This document shows, piece after piece, positions 35,854-44,624 of a stretch of 64,000 bases of DNA. Location of the stretch: assembly GCF_040365225.1 (NCBI RefSeq), contig NZ_AP028055.1:1302001-1366000 (forward strand). Direction: 5' to 3'. The stretch is from Bacteroides sedimenti. GTDB lineage: Bacteria; Bacteroidota; Bacteroidia; Bacteroidales; Bacteroidaceae. The stretch's first letter is position 1. The number at the start of each line of letters is the position of its first letter. Below the pieces are notes generated by a model. That model was not told the DNA's origin. It did no database searches and was given only the letters and a program-made list of their open reading frames with translations. The position numbers were made by a program, and so were the translations under genes.

Positions 35854-37068
35854 ATGTTAGTTCAGTTTCAATTTGAAAACTTCAAGTGCTTTAAGGACGA
35901 AACCAGATTAAGTCTGGTTGCATCCAGGCATATAAAAGGGAATGAAGAGAATGTCATTACTTCCGATAAATGCAATCTATTAAAAACCATTGTAGTTTAT
36001 GGCCCAAATGCCAGCGGCAAGACCAAATTGCTGGATGCTTTCCAGTTTATGCGTCTGATGGTCGAAAGGTCGTCAAATAATGCTCTTGACAGAGGCTTTC
36101 ATATTGATACGTTCCGGCTGAACACAGAATCGGTGGAGAGTCCCAGTTCCTTCGAGGTGGTATTTATCCTCGACCAGACACAATACAGATATGGCTTTGA
36201 ACTCTCCAGAAAAAAGATCGTGGCCGAATGGCTCTACAAAAAGGGGGATGACAAAGAGATGGAGCTATTCTACCGCGAAGGAAAAGAAATTGATTACGAC
36301 ATCGCCGAACTGAAGCGCATCCGAAGCTTGGTAGAGGAAGATATGATTCGCGAAGACAGTCTGCTGCTCACCGTACTGGCTCAGTTCAATGACGAACTTT
36401 CGCAGAAAATTGTGAAATGGTTTCACCATGTCAACATGCTATCGGCTGCCAGAGGAGGAATAGAAAACTATACACTCGAGAAGCTTTCCACATCGATGAA
36501 GCAGAAGATTGTCCGTCTGATGAAAAATGCCGATTTCAATATCAATGATTTTGTGCGACACCCAATCAACAATAATAAAATTCAGACTTTGCACACCGTT
36601 TACGATGAGAATAAATTGCGTGTGGATGAAACCTTCTTCCAGCTGGAGGACGAATCGAACGGCACCATTCATTTCCTGTCACTCACAGCACCGATACTGG
36701 ATACACTGGACAGGGGGAAAATTCTTATGATTGATGAACTCGACTCAGGGTTGCACCATGACTTGATTGTTGCATTACTCAAACTCTTCCATTCCCAGGA
36801 GACTAATCCGCATAATGCTCAGCTAATTTTCAATACACAGAACACAAATTTGCTTTCCGGTGACCTTTTCAGAAAAGACCAGATTTACTTTGTCTCCAAA
36901 AACAGATACGGAGAAGCCTCACTCTTCTCGGCTGCCGATTTCATGCTTAGACCGGGAGTCAATATTCAGAAGAAATACTTGGAAGGAAGGTTCGGAGCTG
37001 TACCCTATTTAAAGAATATGCCGGAATCATTCACGACTAAAACTGATGAAAATGAGAATGGAGATTGA
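35854..37068 (+). CDS. AAA ATPase of an AbiL-like (RloA/RloB) defence pair
   Basis: 404 residues of the ABC/SMC-like AAA_15/AAA_21 class. Walker A is GPNASGKT (50-57), the signature-like segment is LEDESNGTIHFLSL (about 264-277), Walker B is ILMIDELDSGLH (290-301), and the H-loop/switch region is LIFNTQNTNLL. These ATPases, paired with RloB proteins, form abortive-infection systems (AbiLi/AbiLii in Lactococcus). The ATPase probably senses infection or gates the nuclease-like partner. Its stop overlaps the next gene by 23 bp. The target and trigger are unknown. Confidence 0.85.
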   Translation: MLVQFQFENFKCFKDETRLSLVASRHIKGNEENVITSDKCNLLKTIVVYGPNASGKTKLLDAFQFMRLMVERSSNNALDRGFHIDTFRLNTESVESPSSFEVVFILDQTQYRYGFELSRKKIVAEWLYKKGDDKEMELFYREGKEIDYDIAELKRIRSLVEEDMIREDSLLLTVLAQFNDELSQKIVKWFHHVNMLSAARGGIENYTLEKLSTSMKQKIVRLMKNADFNINDFVRHPINNNKIQTLHTVYDENKLRVDETFFQLEDESNGTIHFLSLTAPILDTLDRGKILMIDELDSGLHHDLIVALLKLFHSQETNPHNAQLIFNTQNTNLLSGDLFRKDQIYFVSKNRYGEASLFSAADFMLRPGVNIQKKYLEGRFGAVPYLKNMPESFTTKTDENENGD

Positions 37069-37780
37069 CGAAAATGGAGTGAAACATATCAGGCTTGACC
37101 ATACGGAAGAGCCTCATACGCCATCCAGAATGAAAAGAAGGGCGGAATCTCCCGATTTAACCAGAAAAGCTCCTGAACGTGCTCCACTGAAAAGATTTCT
37201 GATAGTTTGCGAGGGAAAGAACACCGAGACCTCATATTTTAATCAGTTCCGATTACCCAACGTCTTTATTGAGACTGTAGGACTGGGATATAACACAGTT
37301 TCATTGGTTAACAAAGCCATTGAAATCTATTCACATAAAAGTGAAGGTGATAGGCCCGATGAGGTGTGGTGTGTCTTTGATAAAGACGACTTTAGCAATG
37401 AGAGCTTCAACAAAGCCTTGAAGCTTGCAGAAGAGAATGATTTTTATTGTGCCTATTCAAACCAGGCCTTTGAATACTGGCTTATCCTCCACTTTATCAA
37501 TCACGATGGAGCACCGCTTCACCGCAATGAGTACAATGAAGTCATCAACAGTCATATAAATAATATTGGTGGAAAATATGCCGGTAAAGGGTGTAAAATT
37601 GTAAATACTCACCTGTTTGAGATACTCCAGGCAAAAGACCCGGCTACCCGACGTAGCAGGCAGGAATTGGCCATTGAAAGGGCGCGAAGCATCTTCAAAA
37701 GAAAATCTGAGATATCTCCTGCCAGGGCAGAATCAGTCACAACAGTCTTTCAATTGGTTGAGAGGATAATCAGCCTATAA
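37046..37780 (+). CDS. RloB-like (AbiLii-type) TOPRIM protein
   Basis: 244 residues with an RloB domain. A charged N-terminal ~45 residues is followed by the TOPRIM-like core: FLIVCEGKNTE (51-61, Glu motif) and VFDKDD (110-115, Asp-x-Asp metal motif), then NQAFEYWLILHF and a C-terminal helical tail. TOPRIM folds in OLD-type and Abi systems cut nucleic acid, so this is the likely effector. Translation overlaps the ATPase gene by 23 bp, so the products are probably made in fixed ratio. ATGs at 37052 and 37058 are alternative starts. A short hairpin follows at 37789-37808. Confidence 0.85.
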   Translation: MKMRMEIDENGVKHIRLDHTEEPHTPSRMKRRAESPDLTRKAPERAPLKRFLIVCEGKNTETSYFNQFRLPNVFIETVGLGYNTVSLVNKAIEIYSHKSEGDRPDEVWCVFDKDDFSNESFNKALKLAEENDFYCAYSNQAFEYWLILHFINHDGAPLHRNEYNEVINSHINNIGGKYAGKGCKIVNTHLFEILQAKDPATRRSRQELAIERARSIFKRKSEISPARAESVTTVFQLVERIISL

Positions 37781-37788
37781 TAATCTTA

Positions 37789-37808
37789 CCTGATTGAAGA
37801 AACAATCA
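37789..37808 (+). terminator. Weak hairpin after the AbiL-like operon
   Basis: CTGATTG and CAATCAG form a 7-bp stem with a 6-base loop. The tail is T-rich only after several bases, so termination would be weak. Confidence 0.4.
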
Positions 37809-38037
37809 GCTATAATCCTTTGTTTTATTTTGATGAAATGAATCTCATTGTTTCGTCATCAGGCCGGGAACAGATACGAACATTAACATTCTGATTTCCA
37901 CAGATGTTATATTCGTCCAGCCGCCTCCCAGGGTAACAGAACAAATTCAATGAAAAGCAGATACAGGTTGGAGGCGAAGTTCGTGCGGACAGCGGGGTAA
38001 CAAAACAGTGTTCAATTAAAAAAGGGAGATTATCATC

Positions 38038-38697
38038 ATGTCAGACGAAACAAAGGAAAAGGAATACGCGCTGGAGCGTCATCTCATGATTAAGGAACAA
38101 ATTGAGTTCAGAGGAATAAGAGACAAGGCACTCTTGTCGGTCCTCGAAAAGATACCCCGTCACCTCTTTGTGCTTCCCGAATACTGGCCATACGCCTATA
38201 GCGACCAGGCGCTTCCTTCCATTTGCGGGCAAACCATCTCCCAACCCTACATAGTAGCCAAGATGACCGAATTGCTGAAACTTCGGAAAAGTGACAGGGT
38301 ACTAGAAATAGGAACCGGAACAGGATATCAAACAGCCATACTGGCAGAACTTGTAGGCGAAGTGTATACGATGGAGATTGTGGAAGAGCTTTATGAAACA
38401 GCAAGGAAGCATCCCTACATGAAACATTATAAAAACATCCATTTCATCCATGGAGACGGCTATCAAGGACATGCGGAAGCAGCTCCTTATGATGCCATAA
38501 TTGTTACCGCCGCTCCGTCTGAATTTCCCGAAGAACTAATTCGGCAACTAGCTGTGGGCGGAAAAATGGTGATTCCTGTGGGCGATTATATACAGACGCT
38601 CTATCTCGTCATCAAACAACCTGATAACGAAGTGAGAATCACCCCGACTCTTGGAGTGCAGTTTGTACCGATGGTCCGGAAGCGCGACAGGAAATAG
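38038..38697 (+). CDS. pcm: Protein-L-isoaspartate O-methyltransferase
   Basis: A 219-residue cytoplasmic repair enzyme that methylates isoaspartyl residues in aged proteins using SAM. Family features are all present: an N-terminal helix with IEFRGIRDKALLSVLEKIPRHLFV, the PCMT substrate motif ALPSICGQTISQPYIVAKM (58-76), SAM motif I VLEIGTGTGYQTAIL (88-102), and post-I motif DAIIVTAAPSEFPEEL. The length is normal. The ~250 bp upstream hold short direct repeats (37931 and 37995) but no clear promoter box. Confidence 0.95.
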   Translation: MSDETKEKEYALERHLMIKEQIEFRGIRDKALLSVLEKIPRHLFVLPEYWPYAYSDQALPSICGQTISQPYIVAKMTELLKLRKSDRVLEIGTGTGYQTAILAELVGEVYTMEIVEELYETARKHPYMKHYKNIHFIHGDGYQGHAEAAPYDAIIVTAAPSEFPEELIRQLAVGGKMVIPVGDYIQTLYLVIKQPDNEVRITPTLGVQFVPMVRKRDRK

Positions 38698-38823
38698 CCG
38701 TGGTTTTTCTTCCGGTATTCCCTGTCAGCGATAGTTTGAGAAGTAGTGCGTTATTGAATTCAATCTTGATTTTGAAAACATCCTTTCAGAATTCGTTTTA
38801 CCTCACCCGGGTAAAGCTTCCGT

Positions 38824-39762
38824 TTAATCTTCACTTGCATCGTTTCTGAAACGGGTTCTGTATGCTTCATCCTTTTTGCCCTTTTCTTTTTGGATAGCCT
38901 TTACCATTCCTACTGTTCCATTTATTCCGCCCAGTCCCATGGTTTCAACAGCTGTGCTTGGAACAACCACGATAGTGGAATTTGTCTTGAGCCCTTCATA
39001 AAGCATATTCATGGCACGTAGATGGAAAGCTGTGGGATTATCCTCGTACATCTTTGCCGCTTGGTTAAACTTATCAGCTATCTGGCGTTCCGAATCTCCC
39101 AATATCACTCTCGCCTGCCGTTCTCTTTCTGCCTGAGCCTGCATAGACATAGCAGCTTCCAATCCCTGAGGAATCAGTACATCCTTCACCTCAACGGAAA
39201 TCACATTGATTCCCCACGGTTCAGTTCGTTCGTCAATGATTGTCTGGAGCAGTGAACTTATTTTTTCTCTTCCTTCTAGCATGTCGGCCAGCATTGTTTT
39301 ACCAATCACATCGCGCAAAGCAGTCTGTGCCGCCCAATTGATGGCGCTGTAATATTCGGCCACATCAAGCGCCGCCTTTTTGGGGTCGATCACTTTCCAG
39401 AAAAGCACCGCATCCACATCTACCGGAACAGTATCTTTCGAAAGTGTCTTTTCTGCCTTGAACGCCGTGGTTATAACGCGAATGTCAATCCAGTATGGAA
39501 TACTGTCGATAATGGGGATGATAAAAAAGATGCCCGGACCGCGCATCGCTTGAAACCGCCCCAGCCTGAGTACTATGGCTCTATTCCATTGGCTGGCCAC
39601 TTTGGTAGACCATGCAATCAGCGTTGCAATCACAAAAAACACCATCAACGTCATCTGGCTGACTCCCGTTTTCAGTTCACTGTCCACAGCAAATGCTAAA
39701 GCCACGCCAAGTCCCATTACCAAAATAAAGAGCAGCGTTGCAACCGAACTGTCGTTTCTCAT
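38824..39762 (-). CDS. Stomatin-like SPFH/band 7 protein (slipin)
   Basis: 312 residues. Two hydrophobic segments at about 8-25 and 34-51 form the N-terminal anchor. The SPFH domain runs from VLRLGRFQAMRGPGIFFIIPIID (about 65-87) through VEVKDVLIP (about 190-198). A coiled-coil Ala/Glu-rich stretch (AAMSMQAQAERERQARVILGDSERQ) then drives oligomerisation, and the tail is charged. Stomatin-like proteins scaffold membrane microdomains, often with an NfeD partner, but no nfeD gene is adjacent. Exact role unknown. Confidence 0.9.
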   Translation of the reverse strand: MRNDSSVATLLFILVMGLGVALAFAVDSELKTGVSQMTLMVFFVIATLIAWSTKVASQWNRAIVLRLGRFQAMRGPGIFFIIPIIDSIPYWIDIRVITTAFKAEKTLSKDTVPVDVDAVLFWKVIDPKKAALDVAEYYSAINWAAQTALRDVIGKTMLADMLEGREKISSLLQTIIDERTEPWGINVISVEVKDVLIPQGLEAAMSMQAQAERERQARVILGDSERQIADKFNQAAKMYEDNPTAFHLRAMNMLYEGLKTNSTIVVVPSTAVETMGLGGINGTVGMVKAIQKEKGKKDEAYRTRFRNDASED

Positions 39763-39927
39763 ATTCTTCTTCTATTAGAGGGTTAATAACTTGAAAGTAA
39801 GTAACTAAATATCCAATAAAAGAAAAACAATCTGCCCGATGCATATGTTTAGAGGCTGTACCGGTTTTCAACAAGAGAATTTGCACAGAGCTCCCTCCTG
39901 CTTAATTTATCCTGTTTGGCCTTGCCT
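39763..39927. other. Intergenic region upstream of the slipin gene
   Basis: No promoter box of the TAnnTTTG type was found for the slipin gene here, and no RNA gene. With the weak small frame at 39928-40071, the gap between well-supported genes is about 350 bp. Confidence 0.3.
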
Positions 39928-40071
39928 TTATATTTGGTTCAAAAAACCCGCCAGTTCTTCTTCGCCAACTATTCCGAAGCATGCCCCACTCTTTTTGATT
40001 CGATTCAAATCAACACGCACCTCTTCCAGGTTATCTTCTGTTGTGTATGCCTCGTCTTTTGGTTCACTCAA
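39928..40071 (-). CDS. Possible 47-residue protein or gene remnant
   Basis: On the minus strand a frame without ATG begins at TTG 40071 and reads LSEPKDEAYTTEDNLEEVRV and on to GEEELAGFLNQI. Its composition (acidic, helical, few rare codons) looks coding, unlike the surrounding AT-rich DNA. It lies 42 bp downstream of the flavodoxin-ferredoxin gene on the same strand. It may be a small protein with a TTG start or the tail of a decayed gene. No family recognised. Confidence 0.3.
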   Translation of the reverse strand: MSEPKDEAYTTEDNLEEVRVDLNRIKKSGACFGIVGEEELAGFLNQI

Positions 40072-40113
40072 AGCAATCTTCTGCCATCATCTTGTAAAAG
40101 ATAAAACCGTTTA

Positions 40114-40890
40114 TCAGAGTTTGTATTCCGGATGCAAATACTGATGTTTCTTTTTCGTGGCCTTTCCGTAATGAACGGCATGGCGAGGGCAAATATGGTA
40201 ACAGGCCAGACACGATGTACAGTTATCGCCCCATACCGGTTTGTTTTCCACCTTTACATTATGCATGGGACAATGCTTTTCACACAAGCCGCAGGCAATG
40301 CAATCATCTGTTGCACGAAATGGCTTGGCGGTAACCTGATACTTGTTGAACAACGGATTGATGATTCGGCTCTTCAGAAAAGCAAAACCTCCCTTGTTGC
40401 ATTCAAAAATATTATCTGTGCGCTTGGCAAGAATTTCGTTAACCCTCTTCACCTTTGCCACTGATTCAATCAGTTTCTTCTGTTCCAGCTCTTTCGGGTC
40501 TGTGTCAAAACCAGGCAAAGAGACATAGTTATTGGGCATGATTACCGAGAATCCGGCATTCCACTTCCACTCTTTCTTGCTGACAATCTCATTCATAATC
40601 TTTTGGGTAAGGCCGACGTCATCGCCACAGGAACAGACAAAAAAGCAATAGTGCCCGTTGTAGTTCGTGAAAACAAGCTTACGGATAAACTCCATCACAA
40701 TGGCCGGTGGAGACCATGAATAGATGGGAAAGATAAAACCTGCTTTTTCATTCTCGCCCAAGGTATATTGAAAAGTATTGTTTGGGTTGTTCATCTCCTC
40801 TGCAATGGAAATCATTCTTTCGTTCTGGTAAGCCGTCACCTGTCCGGCTATCCACTTTGAGTTTCCTGTTCCCGAAAAATAGAATATCAT
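40114..40890 (-). CDS. EFR1-type flavodoxin-ferredoxin protein
   Basis: 258 residues from the start at 40890, which begins the flavodoxin strand MIFYFSGTGNSKWIAG (FMN phosphate loop SGTGNS). An in-frame ATG at 40944 lies upstream of the promoter box and is rejected. The flavodoxin-like domain (1-~170) is followed by two 4Fe-4S motifs, CIACGLCEKHCPMHNV and CTSCLACYHICPRHAV (about 198-238). The combination (EFR1 ferrodoxin) carries electrons in anaerobes. The partner enzyme is unknown. Divergent from the PHP phosphatase. Confidence 0.88.
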   Translation of the reverse strand: MIFYFSGTGNSKWIAGQVTAYQNERMISIAEEMNNPNNTFQYTLGENEKAGFIFPIYSWSPPAIVMEFIRKLVFTNYNGHYCFFVCSCGDDVGLTQKIMNEIVSKKEWKWNAGFSVIMPNNYVSLPGFDTDPKELEQKKLIESVAKVKRVNEILAKRTDNIFECNKGGFAFLKSRIINPLFNKYQVTAKPFRATDDCIACGLCEKHCPMHNVKVENKPVWGDNCTSCLACYHICPRHAVHYGKATKKKHQYLHPEYKL

Positions 40891-40921
40891 AGATGCGTAA
40901 TGTTTACTTGAGTATTGAGCA

Positions 40922-40929
40922 CAAAAGTA
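40922..40929 (-). promoter_or_regulatory. -7 box of the EFR1 gene
   Basis: TACTTTTG on the minus strand, a TAnnTTTG match 31 bp before the start codon at 40890. Confidence 0.5.
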
Positions 40930-40953
40930 TAATAATAATTCCATTGATTTGCT

Positions 40954-40961
40954 TAATTTTG
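40954..40961 (+). promoter_or_regulatory. -7 box of the PHP phosphatase gene
   Basis: TAATTTTG matches TAnnTTTG 22 bp before the ATG at 40984, supporting that ATG over the in-frame TTG at 40972. Confidence 0.55.
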
Positions 40962-40983
40962 CATTCGATTATTGCAAAACATC

Positions 40984-41694
40984 ATGAATATAGTTTTAGA
41001 TATACATACACACACCGTAGCCAGCGGGCACGCCTTCAGCACTCTTCAAGAAATGGCACAGGCTGCAACAGATAAAGGTCTTCAATTACTGGGCATTACA
41101 GAACATGGGCCTGGCATTCCGGGAACCATCGACCCCATTTATTTCCGGAATCTCTGGACTATTCCCCGCAAAATGTACGGAGTGGAACTGCTACTGGGTT
41201 CGGAACTCAATATCATCGACTACAAAGGAAATGTTGACTTAGGAGAAGAGTATCTGAAACGAATGGATATCTGCATTGCCGGACTTCACTCTTTGTGTTA
41301 TACTCCTGGAACAGTGGAGCAGAATACTTCGGCTGTTATTGGGGCTATCAGAAATCCGTATATCAAGATTATCACTCACCCCGGTGACGGAACAGCCGTA
41401 CTAGACTATGAGCCTATCGTCCTGGCAGCAAAGGAGCACCATACACTGCTTGAAATCAACAACAGCTCACTTGACCCTTATCGCGAGAAAGAAACTGCAC
41501 CAGATAATTTCAGAGAAATACTTTGCTTGTGCAAGAAATACCATCAACCGGTTATTCTTGGAAGTGATGCACACATCTCATTTGCCATTGCCAAATACGA
41601 CTTAATTTATCCGTTGCTGGCCGAAACAGAATTCCCCGAAACACTGATAATGAACGACAAACTGGAGGCTTTTAAAGCTTACATAAAACAATAA
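40984..41694 (+). CDS. PHP-domain phosphatase (YcdX-like)
   Basis: 236 residues, cytoplasmic. Conserved metal-binding histidines and acids of the polymerase-and-histidinol-phosphatase fold are visible: DIHTHTVASGHAFST (about 6-20), GITEHGPG (36-43), the LLGSELNI Glu, IAGLHS, ITHPGD and LGSDAHIS near the C-terminus. The set GHAFST...EHGPGIPG is typical of the YcdX family of three-zinc phosphatases. The natural substrate is unknown. Single gene with its own promoter. Confidence 0.9.
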   Translation: MNIVLDIHTHTVASGHAFSTLQEMAQAATDKGLQLLGITEHGPGIPGTIDPIYFRNLWTIPRKMYGVELLLGSELNIIDYKGNVDLGEEYLKRMDICIAGLHSLCYTPGTVEQNTSAVIGAIRNPYIKIITHPGDGTAVLDYEPIVLAAKEHHTLLEINNSSLDPYREKETAPDNFREILCLCKKYHQPVILGSDAHISFAIAKYDLIYPLLAETEFPETLIMNDKLEAFKAYIKQ

Positions 41695-41796
41695 ATCACA
41701 CTAATAACATCTCTTATTCTTATTGATACAACTTTTTCAGATTGCAAGGTGTTAATATTATTGATTCAATATAACATCATTCAAAATTAAACCATT

Positions 41797-42354
41797 ATGA
41801 AAAAGCTGTTACTCGTTTTGGTATTGCTCACAGCATGCATCGTTGACTTTACAACAGCCAACAAACCATCCCAAAATGGTAAATCATCTGCCAAAGTAAT
41901 TATGGCAACAGATTCCAGCAAGGGTGAGCTTAACCAATTCAAACTCTTCAAGGAACGAATCACCGGTCTGTGGAAATGCAAAATGGGAAAGGATACCAAT
42001 TACTATTGGAAATGCATTGCCGATGAAAACTATATCGAAGCAACAGGCCGAATAATCTACAAAGGCAAATTACTTTCTGAATCTCATTCATACATTGTAT
42101 ACGAAAAGAACATTGACAAATGCATCTGGACTGAGATTGTACACGATTCGGAAACTTATGTATACGCTTGGTGGTTCACTTCATCTACTACATACGAAGC
42201 TGTTCCGGTGAAAGATTTGTGTAATCCGTCAGCTGCTTCATTTCAAATGAAGTTTGAACAAATAACACCCGATTCAATTAAACAGACCATTAAAATAAAG
42301 AATAAAGTAGTCGACGTATTCAATTTCCACCGGATAAAATATAAAGCAGGATAA
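41797..42354 (+). CDS. Putative lipoprotein of unknown function
   Basis: 185 residues. The short signal sequence MKKLLLVLVLLTAC fits a lipobox (L-T-A-C, Cys14). A disordered polar stretch (15-45) is followed by a compact domain rich in Trp, Tyr and alternating strands (ITGLWKCKMGKDTNYYWKCIADENYIEATGRIIYKG, AWWFTSSTTYEAVPVKDL, SIKQTIKIKNKVVDVFNF), which suggests a small beta-barrel or lipocalin-like fold. No family is recognised. It lies 90 bp upstream of a beta-barrel protein gene. Confidence 0.65.
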   Translation: MKKLLLVLVLLTACIVDFTTANKPSQNGKSSAKVIMATDSSKGELNQFKLFKERITGLWKCKMGKDTNYYWKCIADENYIEATGRIIYKGKLLSESHSYIVYEKNIDKCIWTEIVHDSETYVYAWWFTSSTTYEAVPVKDLCNPSAASFQMKFEQITPDSIKQTIKIKNKVVDVFNFHRIKYKAG

Positions 42355-42444
42355 CAAAAGCTTGTTATTCAAGAAAGACAAAGCACTGGACAATTCCATC
42401 TCTTCTTTCTATATAAATTCTATATAAATAATAAAAAAGACACT

Positions 42445-43209
42445 ATGAAAAAAATCATTGTAACATTGTTAATTTTATTGTGTTCTATGAATTGGGCTAT
42501 AGCTCAGTCATTGTCAAACAACAATAATCATAAATTTACAGTCGGTGCCTTCGCCGGGCTTAATATGCCAAGGCTAACCGGAGGAGGAGGCAATCCTCTA
42601 AGTGAGAACTGGACTTCGCGCGAAGGCTTTGCTTATGGTGTAACTTTCTCCTGGAATACCGGTCAGCACTTTGCCTGGCGGGCTGATTTATTATATTCAA
42701 GTGAAGGAGGACAACGAAACGGAATGCAGGGCATAGACGGACAAGCATTTAACCCTGAAGCGCCTGCAGGAACCTATTTTTATGCAAATTTTAAGAACGA
42801 ATCAATTCTTAATTATCTGGAATTACCCGTCATGGGAAAATATTCCATCTCATTAAGCAAATCTTCTTGGTTTTATGTGGATTTAGGGCCCTATGTTGGC
42901 ATTAAACTAAGTGCCAGACAAAAAACAAGCGGCTCAAGCATTGTGTATGCCGACCCTGAAGGTAAGCAACCTCTTTCAGAAGGAGCATTACCTTTTAACA
43001 GCGATGAGAATATAAAAAAGAGCATCAAGACTTTAAATATGGGCATAACCGGTGGCATTGGCTTAACGCAAAAAGCGGGTCCTGGTATGATTGTCTTTGA
43101 TATTCGTGGAGCCTATGGTCTGACAAATATTCAAAAATATGCGAAAGACGGAGAAAATCATATGGGGAATCTATTGCTATCATTGGGGTATTCCATTCCA
43201 CTACAATAA
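42445..43209 (+). CDS. Outer-membrane beta-barrel (PorT-like) protein
   Basis: 254 residues with a signal peptide (cleavage after WAIAQ). The mature part matches the OMP_b-brl_2/PorT-type eight-stranded barrel: FTVGAFAGLNMPRL, FAYGVTFSWNTGQHFAWRADLLYSSEGG, LNYLELPVMGKYSI, and the final strand MGNLLLSLGYSIPLQ. The function of these small barrels is generally unknown. It follows the putative lipoprotein gene by 90 bp. Confidence 0.82.
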   Translation: MKKIIVTLLILLCSMNWAIAQSLSNNNNHKFTVGAFAGLNMPRLTGGGGNPLSENWTSREGFAYGVTFSWNTGQHFAWRADLLYSSEGGQRNGMQGIDGQAFNPEAPAGTYFYANFKNESILNYLELPVMGKYSISLSKSSWFYVDLGPYVGIKLSARQKTSGSSIVYADPEGKQPLSEGALPFNSDENIKKSIKTLNMGITGGIGLTQKAGPGMIVFDIRGAYGLTNIQKYAKDGENHMGNLLLSLGYSIPLQ

Positions 43210-43297
43210 TATGTGAGCCTCAGAAAAATTCACAATATTATTAAACTGTTCAGTAATTTCAGAAAATAAAATTCAGGATTCCCTTACATTAAACCAA

Positions 43298-43356
43298 TGT
43301 CCGACACTCTTTTCCTTGTACCACCATGACTAGTGCAAGGAAAAGAATGTCAGACA
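43298..43356. terminator. Long imperfect hairpin between convergent genes
   Basis: Bases 43298-43318 pair with 43336-43356 at 19 of 21 positions (core CTTTTCCTTG/CAAGGAAAAG), with a 17-base loop. No T run follows on either strand. It may terminate transcription from both sides, or be a remnant of a mobile repeat. Confidence 0.5.
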
Positions 43357-43389
43357 AATAAACTACATAAGATTAAGTGATGTATTCCT

Positions 43390-43677
43390 TTAATTGCGAG
43401 TTGCGGTTTTACGTTTAATCCCCATTATCAGTTTATTGTTATAGGGAATAGGGAAAAATTTAAATCCGTATATAGACAGATCACCTTTAAGGTTACGATT
43501 TCTGGGACTAATGGATCTGAATTCAAAAAAAGAACTGATGATTGCCACATAGGGCGCACGTCTTTCTTTAGGCAAATCACTGATCACTTTATTCAGCAGA
43601 TTAGATACATCTTCTTCCGATAATTTCACAACAATTTCTGGCGTTAACTCTTCCAGAGGTATAATTTCTTTTTCCAT
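43390..43677 (-). CDS. Hypothetical protein
   Basis: 95 residues, with no signal peptide or membrane segment. An acidic N-terminal half (MEKEIIPLEELTPEIVVKLSEEDVSNLLNKVI) predicts helices, and the C-terminal half is basic (GIKRKTATRN). No family is recognised. It lies 69 bp downstream of another small gene on the same strand and is probably cotranscribed with it. Confidence 0.5.
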   Translation of the reverse strand: MEKEIIPLEELTPEIVVKLSEEDVSNLLNKVISDLPKERRAPYVAIISSFFEFRSISPRNRNLKGDLSIYGFKFFPIPYNNKLIMGIKRKTATRN

Positions 43678-43746
43678 AATTTATTAATGATATACGTAAT
43701 AAAACAAAGCTTATTAAAGGATCAATCATTTTGAAATTCCAGCTTA

Positions 43747-44058
43747 TTAGCGTTTGTCGATTATTCCAAACTCTTTCCATTGAGTTTGAGCGAAGTCGCC
43801 TTTTATAACTTTTTTTGCCTCTTTTACCATTTGCTTCACTTCAGCCAGTTTCTGATTTGCCTGAATGGTCTTTTTTCTAAGATCAATACGAAGCTGTTCT
43901 GTTTCTTTATTATAACCTGCCGCTAAAACAATTTCAGCTTCCAGTTTACTTATAAAATGTTCGTCGAGACCTTTGTTCTTTACTAATTCTATGTTCTTTT
44001 TCAATCCGGTCGTCAATAATTGAACTTTGGTAATTTGTTCAGAATAAGTTTTAGACAT
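43747..44058 (-). CDS. Small coiled-coil hypothetical protein
   Basis: 103 residues, cytoplasmic by lack of signal. Almost entirely helical with heptad-like spacing (QITKVQLLTTGLKKNIELVKNKGL, RIDLRKKTIQANQKLAEVKQMVKEAKKVIKG), ending QTQWKEFGIIDKR. No family is recognised. It may be structural or a regulator partner. First of two small minus-strand genes. Confidence 0.5.
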   Translation of the reverse strand: MSKTYSEQITKVQLLTTGLKKNIELVKNKGLDEHFISKLEAEIVLAAGYNKETEQLRIDLRKKTIQANQKLAEVKQMVKEAKKVIKGDFAQTQWKEFGIIDKR

Positions 44059-44624
44059 AATCTTAATCGTTTAAATGTTTTAAAATAATGAGGAACAGTC
44101 CATCTCTTTATACCTCCTCTTTGGTATACAGTAATTACCTAAAATTAAATTTATATTCATTTTCACTTTGAATAACTTTAATGCAAATCAATAACAAATT
44201 TGGCAACTTCAGATCTGTTTTTTTATCATCAATAGAGTCTTTACCCAGATTGAATGATGAAGTAAAATTAGGGAAAAAAGCAATCGATTGTGACCTTTAG
44301 AATTACAATATTTAACATATATTAATCTAAATAGCGGCTTATATCGCCATCTATTTTTTCATTTATTCACATTCTTTGAGTGTTTAAACTCCGAGAAGAC
44401 AAAACAAATAGATTAGTGCGGAGAAATTGTTTCATTTACTCAAAATTCTCAATGGAATCACTTACCAATAAATTTAATATAGTCAGCATAAACAATTGAT
44501 TTAATTTTAATTAATATCTACATCCTAAACAAACCTATTTCATTGTCTCTTGTTTTAAATAAAGAAAGAACAGTAAAAAGAGAAAATACATACTGAAAGA
44601 AATAGATAAATAAATTCAGATATA
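44059..44624. other. AT-rich intergenic region between divergent genes
   Basis: About 565 bp. No gene, strong hairpin, repeat or full TAnnTTTG box was recognised on either strand. A short palindromic GTTTAAAC lies near 44384. Confidence 0.35.
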
